Of a DNA stretch of 64,000 bases, positions 48,022 to 59,171 are shown piece by piece. The notes below the pieces were generated by a model. It had not been told where the DNA came from, made no database searches, and saw only the letters and a program-made list of their open reading frames with translations. The position numbers and the translations under genes are program-made. Position 1 is the stretch's first letter; the number at the start of each line of letters is the position of its first letter. The stretch spans positions 9,722,087 to 9,786,086 of the forward strand of contig CP034991.1 of the NCBI GenBank assembly GCA_004026145.2, given 5' to 3'. This stretch comes from Takifugu bimaculatus (taxonomy: Eukaryota; Chordata; Actinopteri; Tetraodontiformes; Tetraodontidae).

Positions 48022-51000
48022 CGAGAATGAAACATTTGCACACAGATGTGATGATGCAATCCAAGAGTGAACATAAAACTGAAGTTTAGATTTGATCTAA
48101 ATAAGCAACTGAAGGATGTTAACCCCAGGTAATAAAGAGCATGGATTATTACCCATTTGGTATCTGGATGATGTGACAAGACGCGAAGAGTAGAAATAGT
48201 TGCTCTTTGAAGAAATTTAACACATTTTAATTTCCAGTGGGAAAAACGTTCATCTGTTGTGCTCATTGTGTTATTAGTGGTGAGCCAATGGACAGTAGGA
48301 GAAAGGGAGAAAGGAAGTGACCAGAGTCAAACCCATTCTATAAGAATTTTGGTTCCTCATTCCATCACCTGACGGAAAAAGTGCTAAAGTATTGGTTGAA
48401 CAGCGGGACTCACCTCCAGTCGACGGATGATCTCTTTCAGCGGAAGGACGCTCTCTGAACCTCCAATGAAGGTGGTCGTGGGCAGCCGGAAGACCTTGTC
48501 CAGATCAGATTCATCAAGACCATAGAAGCCTATAAATTCCATGATGCACCACAGCAGAAGCGGACAGCAGAACAAGGACGTGGGAAGAAGAGATATAAAG
48601 GGTGAGGAATGTGACAAAAGGTTGAAGAATGAAGTTGGTAAAGACAAACAGATGGGAACATGACAGGAACACACATGTATGAGTAAAAGAAGAGCCAGAA
48701 GACATGCAGGCAGACGTGCAGGGACAAGAGGACAGAGAGAGAACAGTAGAGGTCCCATCAACATCACCAGTACTCTCAGGAACCTGTGAAACAGACATCA
48801 CCCTGAGGTATGTAGACTGTGTCAGCGACAGCAGCATGAACACACACCTCCCGTCAGGAGATGCAGCTGAATTAGCCTAGAACCACTGGCAACATCTGAC
48901 TAAAGCAGCTCCGACTGAACCCACCGACACATGTTTAACAGGTCAGTGATGAGCATGAAACACGTTCCAATGGGAACACTGGGGACAAACACAGAGCCCC
49001 AGTTTGTCCGAGCTGGAACTTCTTTTAATAGCTTCCAAGAGGATTTAAACACATCTCACATGTTCACTCAAATATCCAACAAAGCAAATAATTTCTTTAT
49101 TAAATTCTAAACCCAGAAACAATAATTTTACCTTCTAATTCCATAAAGCTTACATATACATAAGATAAAGATAATGATATACTAATAATATATTAAGATA
49201 AAAGACAGACTTTTGCATTTAAAATCCTGTCTGTCCATTTGGACCACAGAATTCCAACATACTTCCTGGAATGTTGGTCTTTTCTGCAAGAGAAACCAAT
49301 AGGTCTAAACTCAACTTATTCTGATTAGAAACCAATTTTGAAAATCTTTTTCTCTTAATTCTGCTGTCAGAAATCTGCTCCTCCAGAGGGGTTCTGAGGG
49401 TGTTAAATGATGCAATTGGCTTTTCTTTTTTTTTTTTTTGCTTTATTTTCTACTCTAGATGTCAAAAATATTGATTATCAGCTATAAAGTGTTAGCGGAT
49501 GATATGTTTGGTTGCCTTCCGCTCCAGGACAAAACATGTTTACACTTTACTATGTGCTAGCATCATGGCAGCACGCTAAAATCAGCTAACAGCAGCCAGA
49601 GGAGACATTCAGGAACGTTTCTGTGAACGCTCAGAATGTTTCCATGTTCTACCTGCTTCTACATTTCATGTTGGTTCCATGTCTGACAATAATCATCCTT
49701 CCAGAGAAGAATGGTGGACAACAGACAAACCAGACTGTTTTTAGCTTCTTTACTGATGCATTCATCAGAACTGAACTTTAATCGTCCTTCATGACCCTTC
49801 GACCTTCTCATCCAGAAAGGAACTTCTGCTTCACACAAACAGTATGGAGGGTTTTGACTTTGTTGTTTAAGTATCAAACTGAGTAGAATTCAACAGAATT
49901 CCCGCTGACAGTGAACCAAATGAAATCAGATCTTCACCAGAACATCAGGATGTTATTCCTCACTCATCCTTAGTCTACTGTACCCACAACCACACACACA
50001 AACACACACATGGCTGCTTTCTCATACCTCCCACTGTGAGGAGTCCCAGCCTCTCCTTGCAAACAGCCACATCTGGGAGGGGGGGTCACGTACAGGGAGG
50101 AGCAAAGGAAGAGACACCCGGACACCGTTAATAACCAATGATGGGTGCAAAGCTGATGCCCACAGCCATTTCACAGCCCCACTACAGGTCTGCAATTACA
50201 GTGGAGCAACACCAGCAGCCCCAACATCTCCACCACCTCAGAAGAATCCAGAAATCCACAATATCTTTTCACCTGTCAACTGGTGGAGAGGGAGCAGCAC
50301 ACAGCCCACAACTGAGCAGCCAGGACACACCTGAGCAGCCAGGACACACCTGAACAGCACACAGCCCACACCTGAGCAGCCAGGACACACCTGAGCAGCA
50401 CACAGCCCACACCTGAGCAGCCAGGACACACCTGAGCAGCCAGGACACACTTGAGCAGCACACAGCCCACACCTGAGCAACCAGGACATATCTGAGCAGC
50501 CAGGACACACCATTTACTCAGACAGGTCAGTATGAGGGACAAAAAGACAAACTTATACAAACTTAGTATGAGGGAGCCTGTTTTTTTCTTTTTTCAAAGT
50601 AGAGACATCGGCCACAATCGGCTGATGCTCTGTGTTTCGCCAAATAACAATAGAAGAACGTGTCTTCACCTCACTCTTGATGTACAGGAGTTCCTGTCGG
50701 GGTGTGACGGCAGCCAAATGTGTCCCCAGGACGCCTATGTGTTTGCTGCTACATTATAAAGTATGATGGAAACTGAATGCTTCCACTTGTTATGTATTCT
50801 TAAGTTCAATAAAATTATAAAGTAAAAATCTTGCCAGTCTGAGTGTCTCTATGGCAACCAGCCGCCAAACATACAGTAGGATATTAAAGCCGAGTGTCTC
50901 AATTGAAGAGCAGCAGTGCAAAACCAACCAACAAGCTAAGAGTGAAGCTACTCAAGCTAACAACACATTTTCTGAAGAAATCTTCAAAACAAGGCCCTTT

Positions 51001-52021
51001 TTTGTTGAAGATGGTGGAACTGGGATCTGACCCAGCAATGGTGTGAGGACTGAAACAGCTGAGCCTCGTCTATATTCTATCCCTATCAATCCAATTAGGA
51101 AGACCTCAGCTGTCCCAGGGAGAATATTTAGCTTCCACATTTGTTGAAGGCTAAAACCAGTTTTAAAAACATTAATGAGGAGAGTTGCCAGAAAAATAAA
51201 AAATGAACTAAAGTCTGTGATCAACAACTGTTGCTACTTTGGGTTTTATTTTCTATGAAGAAAATAAAAAATAACCTTTCTTCTCATGTTTTCATTCTGC
51301 TAACTTTCTTCTTTGCTCCAGTTTTGAAGGTACATTCAGATCCAGAAAACCCACCATCCATGACGTTCTCCTCCAGAAGAGAAACTTTTATTGGAGTGAG
51401 AACTTTGAAAATCCGTTTCCAGTCTACAAAAGTGTTCCCACAAATGGTTCCAGACAGATCCCAGTTACATCTGAGTGTGATGGCCAGAGAGACCAATAGG
51501 AGCCTGTAGCTGCTCACCCAGCTTGTCTGAGGAGGTTATAATGTCAGTCGGAACACACGAGTCCAGATCAGCATCCATGATGCCCAGAGGGTCCAACTGG
51601 GCCACCTGGTGCCCTCGGATCTACAAGAAGTGAGAACAGAACCGACCCAGGAAGAGGAGGAGGAAGAGGAGGAAGCAGATGAGAGAAGAAAAAAGCAGGA
51701 AAGAAGATGCAGCAAACAGCCAAGACCAAGAGTGGGAATAAAGCAGGACACAGAAGCACACAAGAGTGAGGTGGAGGGAGGGAGAGAGAGGGGGGAGGGG
51801 GGAGGGGGGGGATGGAGAAATGATGTTAACACACACTCAAACTGGTTCCTACTGCTGCTTCCTCACCAACATCCTGGAAGCCAGAATTAACTGGAGCATC
51901 ATCAAAATTCACACAGCTGATTCCCAGAGGATCCAAACGAGCATTATGATGCCCCATCACCTGTTCACAAACGCACACAAGCATGGACACGCACACACAC
52001 ACACGCACACGCACACGCACA

Positions 52022-52084
<63 letters not shown>

Positions 52085-55000
52085 AGTCAGTGACAGATAA
52101 GTGTTTTCCCTCCAGGGATTCACACTAGGAAGTGGTTCCCTCCCTGCGGACGTTTAACCCCAAAGTCCAGATTATTTGTGTGTGTGAGTGTGACTGTACC
52201 GCAATTACTCACAGCATGTTTCCTCAGCACAGGAAGCAGTGTTCTCGGTACAAGCACAGTCACATACGTAACATAGGAGCCGAAGTCATTACATATGAAA
52301 CGCAATCTCGCGTGGTCAATAAATGTGAACGTTTGTTAGGGCGGTCTGTCCTGAAAAATGAACCTGAAGTAAAACATAGTCATTCAAATGTTTCCATGTT
52401 TTCAGGCTGCTGCAGCCACGTGAGCACTACTGTGTTATTGACGGTGTATGGCCGTGTGTACGTCATGCATCAGTGAGATAAAGGAGTTGGAGGTCAAAAG
52501 TTAAATGAATCGAGGATTCATTATGTCATCCTCCACTTTGAAAAAGATTACATTCTTTGGATTGTCCTGTGGACAATGTACAGATTTGTTTGAATGAATT
52601 GGTTGGACCCTAATTCTGTCTGCATGACAACAAGGCTGACTGTGGTGTTTAATATCGGTCTCAAGTGGCTGGACTCTCCTGATGTTTCTGTGAGATCACT
52701 TCCTGTCAAAGCGGCCAGTCAAAGAACTTCTCTTTCATGATTGATGTTGTCTCTACTTCTACTAGTTATAGAAGTAGTTATATTAGTTAGTAGCTATAGT
52801 ACTAGTTCACACACTGACTTGTATGTACTGCATGAATAAAGTTGCAGTTGAGGAAATCAAAAATTTATTTTCTTTGTTTACCTGTAACTGAATTATAGGA
52901 AAGTTTTTTGTTTGCATCTCCATAGCAACAGTCTATTTTAGAACCTTGTCCATGTGTCTATTGGACATAGATCAAAGCTAAATGTTACCATGGAAACTTT
53001 CTATCAACATACTTGGAGTGTGAGTGTGTGTACCTGATAGGCCCTGATGAGAGACTGCACAGCCAGGTGGTCCTCCACCAGTTTCTCCACGTTGGGTTGA
53101 GCTCCCACCAGTGAGGAGAGCTGAGGAGCTGCAGATAGACCCAGAGGAGACTGGTAGGCGGCGCCGGGAGGAGCGCCGGCATTGGCGTTCCGGAAAAACA
53201 CATCCCAGGACTGAAGGGGCAGGATGAGGTCGGTGTTGAAGAGGATGAGATGAAGAGACAGGAAAAAGGTTTATTCTTTGTCCAGTCTGTACTGGTCAGG
53301 TATTTATCCCATTAATTCTTGCCCTGATAAGGCTTTAAATAAGCAATCTGTTTCCAGGTTACCATCAGGGAAAATGTGGACCTACTAGTGTCACACACTG
53401 AAAAAGGTGGGGTGAGAAACAGAAAGACTTGTTTTCTATTAATCACCATTATCTGACTGGGATAATTGCTTTATTCTTCAGAAAACACTTTCATCATGCA
53501 GGAGCTTGAGATGTACCTTTTCAAACTGAACTCTTTATTTTTCTACAGCTCTGAAACAGTCAGTCAGGCTGCCACAACAAAACCAAACACCAACCTTGGC
53601 CTCAAAATTCAAACTCTACCATTGATTTCCACAGACAGAAGTACATAAATCTGGTCAGCAGGAGCTCAGTCCAAACGCTGCCTTTGCTTGTGAGGTGTAT
53701 ACGCTCTGTAGATAGTAGCCAGTATACACAGGCTGTGACGTCAACACGTACACTGCCTCAGCGGGCGAGACACATCAGAACAAAAACGAGATATTGGGCT
53801 GAAACCCTTCTTACAGTTGGATCCAATGTGCAGTAAGGATGAGGATGTGGACTCGGCCGCAGTGCTGAAAGAGAGGCCAACTTGGAACGCCACGCCTACG
53901 AAGGGAGTTGGAGGGACGTATTTGCATCTAGGAGCATTTTCTGCCACCGCTACTTCGTGCTGCATTTCTACTGGCTGCTTAGCTGCTGTCACACTGTGAG
54001 ATGGTCCCCATCAATTTCTGACTTCTGATTATATTTGCTCCCAAGACCTGGACGACCTGTCTGACGCTGAAGTAAGACCACAGTTTTAGAGACACGAATA
54101 AAGATTTCTCTACTTTTCTGCCGCAGTGGTCATCTCTAAGAAAGACCAAAATGGGTAAGAACCATGACAGAATTCTTCAGGTCTGAAGACTGAAACGTCT
54201 GAATGGGTCATGCAGCTGAGCTGAGCTCCAAGCTCTCTGCTTCTATCGGCCAGTAACAGGAAGCTATTAGTTCACCACAATCCTCCATAAAACAACACCT
54301 TTCAGATACACTTGTGATGTCACCACACCAATATTTGACACAAAAATGAAACTTGACAACAGACAGTGAACATGTATGAACACCAAAGTATTCAGCTTGA
54401 CAAAACCAAGTTAAGGTCTGTGTTCATTGGCTGTAACAAGAAAATGGTGGCAAAAGACACACAGATGCCAAATATGGTGAATTCATGAATTCAGCAAATC
54501 AAAGCAGGAAGAGGTCAAATCTTCACAATGAAACACCTGAAAATACCATACATTAATGTCATGAATGGATAGAGCCTCTTTAGTGTTTTACACTTATCAA
54601 CCAAAACATGAGCCTTGCTGTCTTCAGAGGAGTGTCCCTCATCTTTTAGGGCTGGATGGAGGCTGAATCCTGTCCTGGAGAGTTGTCTCTCCTCTTTTTG
54701 ACCATTTTAAAGTGTGTTGTTGAAAGCTCAAGTCTTCTTCCCTCCTGTCTAATTCATACCCCACCACTGAGACAGGCAACCACACCGGCGTACATGGTAG
54801 CTGCTGTTAGCTGCTGTTTATCAGTCAGGCTTGGGGGGGGGGGGGTTAGGTGACCTGCAAACATTTTCTTCCTTTTCATTAATTTATCAGATGTATTTAT
54901 GGGTTAAAGGTTTTAAATGGGTTAAAGGGCTGATTTAATTTTCCCCCAAATCGGCCGATATATTACGGCTCCAATATTTATGGTGCAGGAGATTGACCAA

Positions 55001-56244
55001 CAACAGTTTGAAGCAGCATAGGTTCAGTAAAGAGCCACCTTGAGACTCGGGAATCAGAACAGTTCCTGTGGTTGATCTTTACCACCCTACACACCACCTC
55101 CTTTACATACTGATGTACATCTCATGTAACATGTGACGCTCTGGTGTTCAGCCTTACCTGAACGCTGACTCATGCCATGCCCTTTATAGCTGTGTCAACC
55201 TTCATATTGAGGATCTGTTCACCTGTTTCTGACAAGTTAAACATTCTGCTTACTGAAGACTGTTCTGGAGAACCATGGTTCTAGTTGTCTGCTTCTCAGT
55301 GACCTCAGGAAACAAGAGCCACAACCTCAAGGTCACATATCTTGATTTCAGAAAAAGACTACTTCTGTGGTTGATGGTTTGAGATAAACTGAGTCTGTTC
55401 ACTCACCCGACGGATGATGGGAACGGTTTCTGTTATTCTATTCTGGCTGGTCATTTACGATAGGAACTTTAGTAGTCAAACTCCACGGCTGAAAGATCTA
55501 TTTCAGGGTGTCATCACATTGCACAGTCAAGTCATGTGACCACTGCTATTATTAACCTGTCGGTCCTTTAGTTCAAATATAAGCGGCCACTGTCGCTCGT
55601 ATGGAGAGAAGGAAACGGAGTTTTAAACTAAAGACGGATGTGAAATACTGTAACACTGGTCATGGTGATGTGGGAGCTGTCTTCTCTGCAGTTTAAATAT
55701 CCATGATTATACAACTGAGTTTTCAAGTCACATGACCTGCAGGTGAATGATCTGAATCTGAATTAGCTGCCCATCACTTTGATGATTGTCAACTGTAAGG
55801 ACTCGGTCATTCTGAGCATCTCATCTGAGCAATTTTTTTCTGATATCCTTCCCCCTTTGTGTGCACTCAGTTAAACATATGCTAAAGGTGGGGCTGGACC
55901 AGAAGATTATGGGTGGATATGGACTGCAGGTTTAGGGTCTTTGTCCACACTGCACCTCTGTTAACCTCCAGCAGAAACCCACTGTTCACCGAGCCAGCAC
56001 AACTTCTTACCTTGTGGACACTCTTTGGGTTCTCCAGCCAGGCATAGTACATCTCCTCCACGTAATTGGAGCTTGTCCCATTCAAGAATGGCTCTGAGGC
56101 CACGGGTGTGGTGTAAGACCTGAGAGGCTGAAATGTCCTTGTGCCACCTGTGAAGGTGACTGGCCGCTGTTGGCCAACAGTCTGAGCTGCCTGAGCAGCA
56201 GTGAGGGGACGCAATCGCGCCGCGCAAGTCCTTAAACGATGCAT
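41719..56244 (-). CDS. ogdh: 2-oxoglutarate dehydrogenase E1 subunit, mitochondrial (right copy)
   Basis: Same 22-exon model: 56011-56244 (ATG), 53034-53210, 51518-51620, 48414-48529, 47769-47923, 47556-47702, 47396-47486, 46604-46783, 46404-46532, 46153-46332, 45932-46084, 45485-45587, 45249-45377, 44797-44947, 44567-44694, 44313-44491, 44166-44237, 42955-43080, 42801-42873, 42558-42721, 41916-42070, 41719-41839. Alternative exons are at 51867-51960 and 50028-50072. In the exons I compared, the differences from the left copy are silent (for instance one base in the IIDQF codons near 44397). Introns differ by substitutions and repeat lengths. The gene is intact as assembled. Given the gap-bounded duplication it is most likely the other allele of 18656-33168 rather than a second locus, so a single ogdh should be counted. 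Confidence 0.95.
47988..48020. repeat. (GT)n microsatellite in ogdh intron (right copy)
   Basis: 33 bp counterpart of 24875-24913. Confidence 0.9.
50028..50072 (-). CDS. ogdh: Optional 45-nt ogdh cassette exon (right copy)
   Basis: Identical counterpart of 26920-26964 ([15 protein letters not shown]). Confidence 0.75.
50291..50512. repeat. Minisatellite in ogdh intron (right copy)
   Basis: Counterpart of 27183-27404 with the same unit order. Confidence 0.9.
51518..51620 (-). CDS. ogdh: ogdh alternative exon with calcium motif (right copy)
   Basis: Counterpart of 28411-28513, containing MDADLDSC; part of the 22-exon right-copy model. Confidence 0.85.
51867..51960 (-). CDS. ogdh: ogdh alternative exon lacking calcium motif (right copy)
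   Basis: Counterpart of 28762-28855, with the same splice sites and phase. Confidence 0.82.
51987..52081. repeat. (CA)n tract upstream of ogdh alternative exon (right copy)
   Basis: About 95 bp with several CACACG interruptions, shorter and less pure than 28881-29005. Confidence 0.92.
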
Positions 56245-56646
56245 CAGCAGTCCTTAAACTATCACGGGCTGTGGTGATTGAGCCCAGCAGGCTTGATGTC
56301 CTCCGAGCAATGAGGGAGTGAAAGCTCAGTCCAATGTGGTGACGTGAAAATGAAGGGGAGATCCTCAGGTTTATCTGTGCAACAGAGAGGGACAGCAGTC
56401 ACAAACTCATAAGTTCAATCAAAGACTCACTTTGTTTTATTTTGGAGAAAGAAACAGGAACAAGAATCCCAACAGCTAAAAATATTCTAAAGCTGATGAC
56501 CAATACAAGAAAGGAAGGAACAAAGTGAACTGACAGAATGAGACAATCCTAAAGCGTCAAACATTTATGTGGATTTACGACATATGATGAATCCTCAGTG
56601 TAGAAACGGCCGATTATCAGTGTCAAACTTACAAGAAATTAAATAG

Positions 56647-56716
56647 GTCTGAAAACACAAGCCGACAAGTAAAACATCCACCCAAAACAACAGTAAAACA
56701 TCCACCCAAAACAACA
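56647..56716. repeat. Copy-specific insertion with tandem AAAACATCCACCC units (right copy)
   Basis: The left copy reads AAATAGGAAAACACAAGCC and CGACAAGCAACCAGC near 33580-33610. Here extra bases and two copies of a 27-bp unit (GTAAAACATCCACCCAAAAC...) are present. It is a small length polymorphism in the 5' non-coding part of ogdh. Confidence 0.8.
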
Positions 56717-58074
56717 GCAACCAGCAAAAAACTGTGGCGATAGCTTGATGGTCAGACATGAAGCATCGCTCAGACAGCACAGACCTCGGTGGCTTTGATT
56801 TTTGAAGATTAAAAGTAACAGACTCTCCTGAATCAAGAACCATTCCTTGACCCATGTTATTAAAATCTGTCCAGAAAATTCTAAGTTACTGTGCTGACAC
56901 GCACACGCCAGCTGACACCTGACCTGCTTGGCAAAGGTAAAAAGCCATCCGCCACAGCTGACATTGACAATCTACAACGTATGTCTTTACTGTTGGCACA
57001 TCTGCTGAAATTTTGATATGATGGGAGAAAATGTATTAACCGTATGCTTGGGACTTCTCACAATGAATAAATAAGCAATAATCAATACGTTCAACAATAC
57101 ACACTTCAAAGGATTTTAAAACTCCTGTTACCCTTACAGACACAGGTGCATATTCTAATGCTAGCATCCCTTATTGGAAAGCACAACTCATGCAGCCATT
57201 CGTTGCTTCAAAGTGTGGTAAAAAGGTGGAGTTTTCACATCTCTGATGAATCTGGCATACTTGTCAATTTGAAGAACATTTAATAACGACTAGACTGACG
57301 TGAAGGAGTTTTGCGCTTCCATAAATCTTCCGAAATCTAAGAAACTGGGATTCGGAGCCCTTCTTGCTGTCTTCTGACCTTGTTAGGTCCACTCCCTGCC
57401 TGCCTCTGCCAGTATGGACACGCCCTTCGCTGGTCTACCGGATGTTCTGATTGGTTGAGCAGGAAAAATCCCGCCCAACACAGGGACTCAAACGGACCAC
57501 TATTTGCTAAAGCACCTGTCAATCATGTTGTCCTTAAACGAGTCAACAGTTCTTGAAATGTACTCGCTAGCTTTCCATAACAAGTTAACAATGATTCACT
57601 ACACGATCTTTTCCACCCTTGAACATCCCTGACAACAAACTTCCGGGAACTACAGTCACAACTAAACAGAGGCAGGCTAAACTGTCTAGAATGAGAGCTA
57701 GCGTTTTATAATAAGCCGCTTAGCTTCTACTTTCGGTAATATAGGTGCCACTACCCCGTTTAGCTAATGGCTAAAGTTGGCTCCGATGGACGTTAGCGTG
57801 TTAACATAGCCATATTGATCGTATTTTCCCCCAAATATTCAATCATTAGTATTATCAAAAACATTTCTTCTTGACATTATGATTAACAATATAACTCTGA
57901 CGAAAACACGGGTATAACTATATAAATAGCTGCGTACCTAGCTAGCTAGCAACCAGCTAACTGTTTAAATATTTCTTAAATGCCGACCAACGCATTATAT
58001 CCCCAATGATACTTGGACCTGGTTCTGTGCAAGCAGCAAATCCCACCCGTCACAAGTGTCAAAATGCAGTTGTC

Positions 58075-58262
58075 TGGTCTACCTGACCTGGATTAGACTG
58101 TTTCCACAGCTCCCTTCCTGCCGGTATCCCGAATGCCCTTCGTGTCTCACGCTGACAGTTCCGGGCGCTGCGGTCTCGGAGCGCGCCGGGCTTGCGTGCA
58201 AAGGCTGTGACGCCTTTGTGAGGTCATCACGTACGCGCGCAGGTGTTGGGGCGAATGCGAGA
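58075..58262 (-). promoter_or_regulatory. ogdh: Probable ogdh promoter and non-coding first exon (right copy)
   Basis: Counterpart of 34960-35130 with one-base differences (ATCCAG|GTCAGG donor, GTTGGGGCG against GTGGGGGCG). Confidence 0.5.
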
Positions 58263-58334
58263 AAAAAGGTTTACATTAAAGGAAAAATCGTGGTGTTATT
58301 GTAGGAATTAGTTAATTCTATTAACAACAAGATT

Positions 58335-58725
58335 TGAGAGCCTGCAGCCTCTGGCGGGGCCACTTCCAGTTTGAATACATGTGTGCGGGGGCTCAAAATG
58401 GCGTCAGCGGTACCGGTAAGTTAGACCGCAAGACCCAATGCTTCCCAGTCTGAACAGTGAAATGGAAGTCATTGAATTGGTTTGAGTGAATTCTAATAAT
58501 ACTGTATACACTTCTATTTACAACTATTTTGTCATAATGCTGACTTCCAATGTTGTTTTTGCTATTTGTGGATCTTTCTAATGTTAAAATTGACTTACCC
58601 AAACGCGGCTAAAACTGTATGCACCAGAACTGAAGAAGCCTTCTGGATAGAAGGCGAAACGTCTTCAAGAGAAGAAACCCAGTCCAGTTGACAGAGAAAA
58701 CTACCTTGGATGTATGCACTTTAAG
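58335..58725. repeat. Interspersed-repeat-like block with paired hairpins (right copy)
   Basis: Counterpart of 35210-35600. Here the core reads GAAGGCGAAACGTCTTC, where the left copy has one extra A. Confidence 0.4.
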
Positions 58726-59171
58726 TCAAGCCAATCAATTAGCATGCACCGATGCGTGATGCAGTATCTCGTTAGGCCACATGTTGTTTGTTACAGTTTT
58801 ATTAAGAAACATCGACTTAAACCATTATGCCATTATGATTAGGATGGTATGATTATTATTTTTACTCTTATCTATTTTTAACAAAGTGTGACAAGCTGTA
58901 CTGTCTTGAGATTTACATACAAAATATGAGATTAAAATGCAAATCTGGGATAAACGTTTAGATAGATACCTGTGTAAACAATGGCAGCATCACAAGAAAC
59001 CAAAATCACAGCGGAACAAAGTCAGCATCTTTTACCCGACGAGTCGGAAATGGTGTGACAACAAGCGGAAGTATATCGCCTAAAAAAGATTTAGCTAGCG
59101 CTAAGTGAACAGCAGCAGGATTGTAAGGGATACAATTTGATTGCTGTTATTCATTAAGTGTTGATTGAATA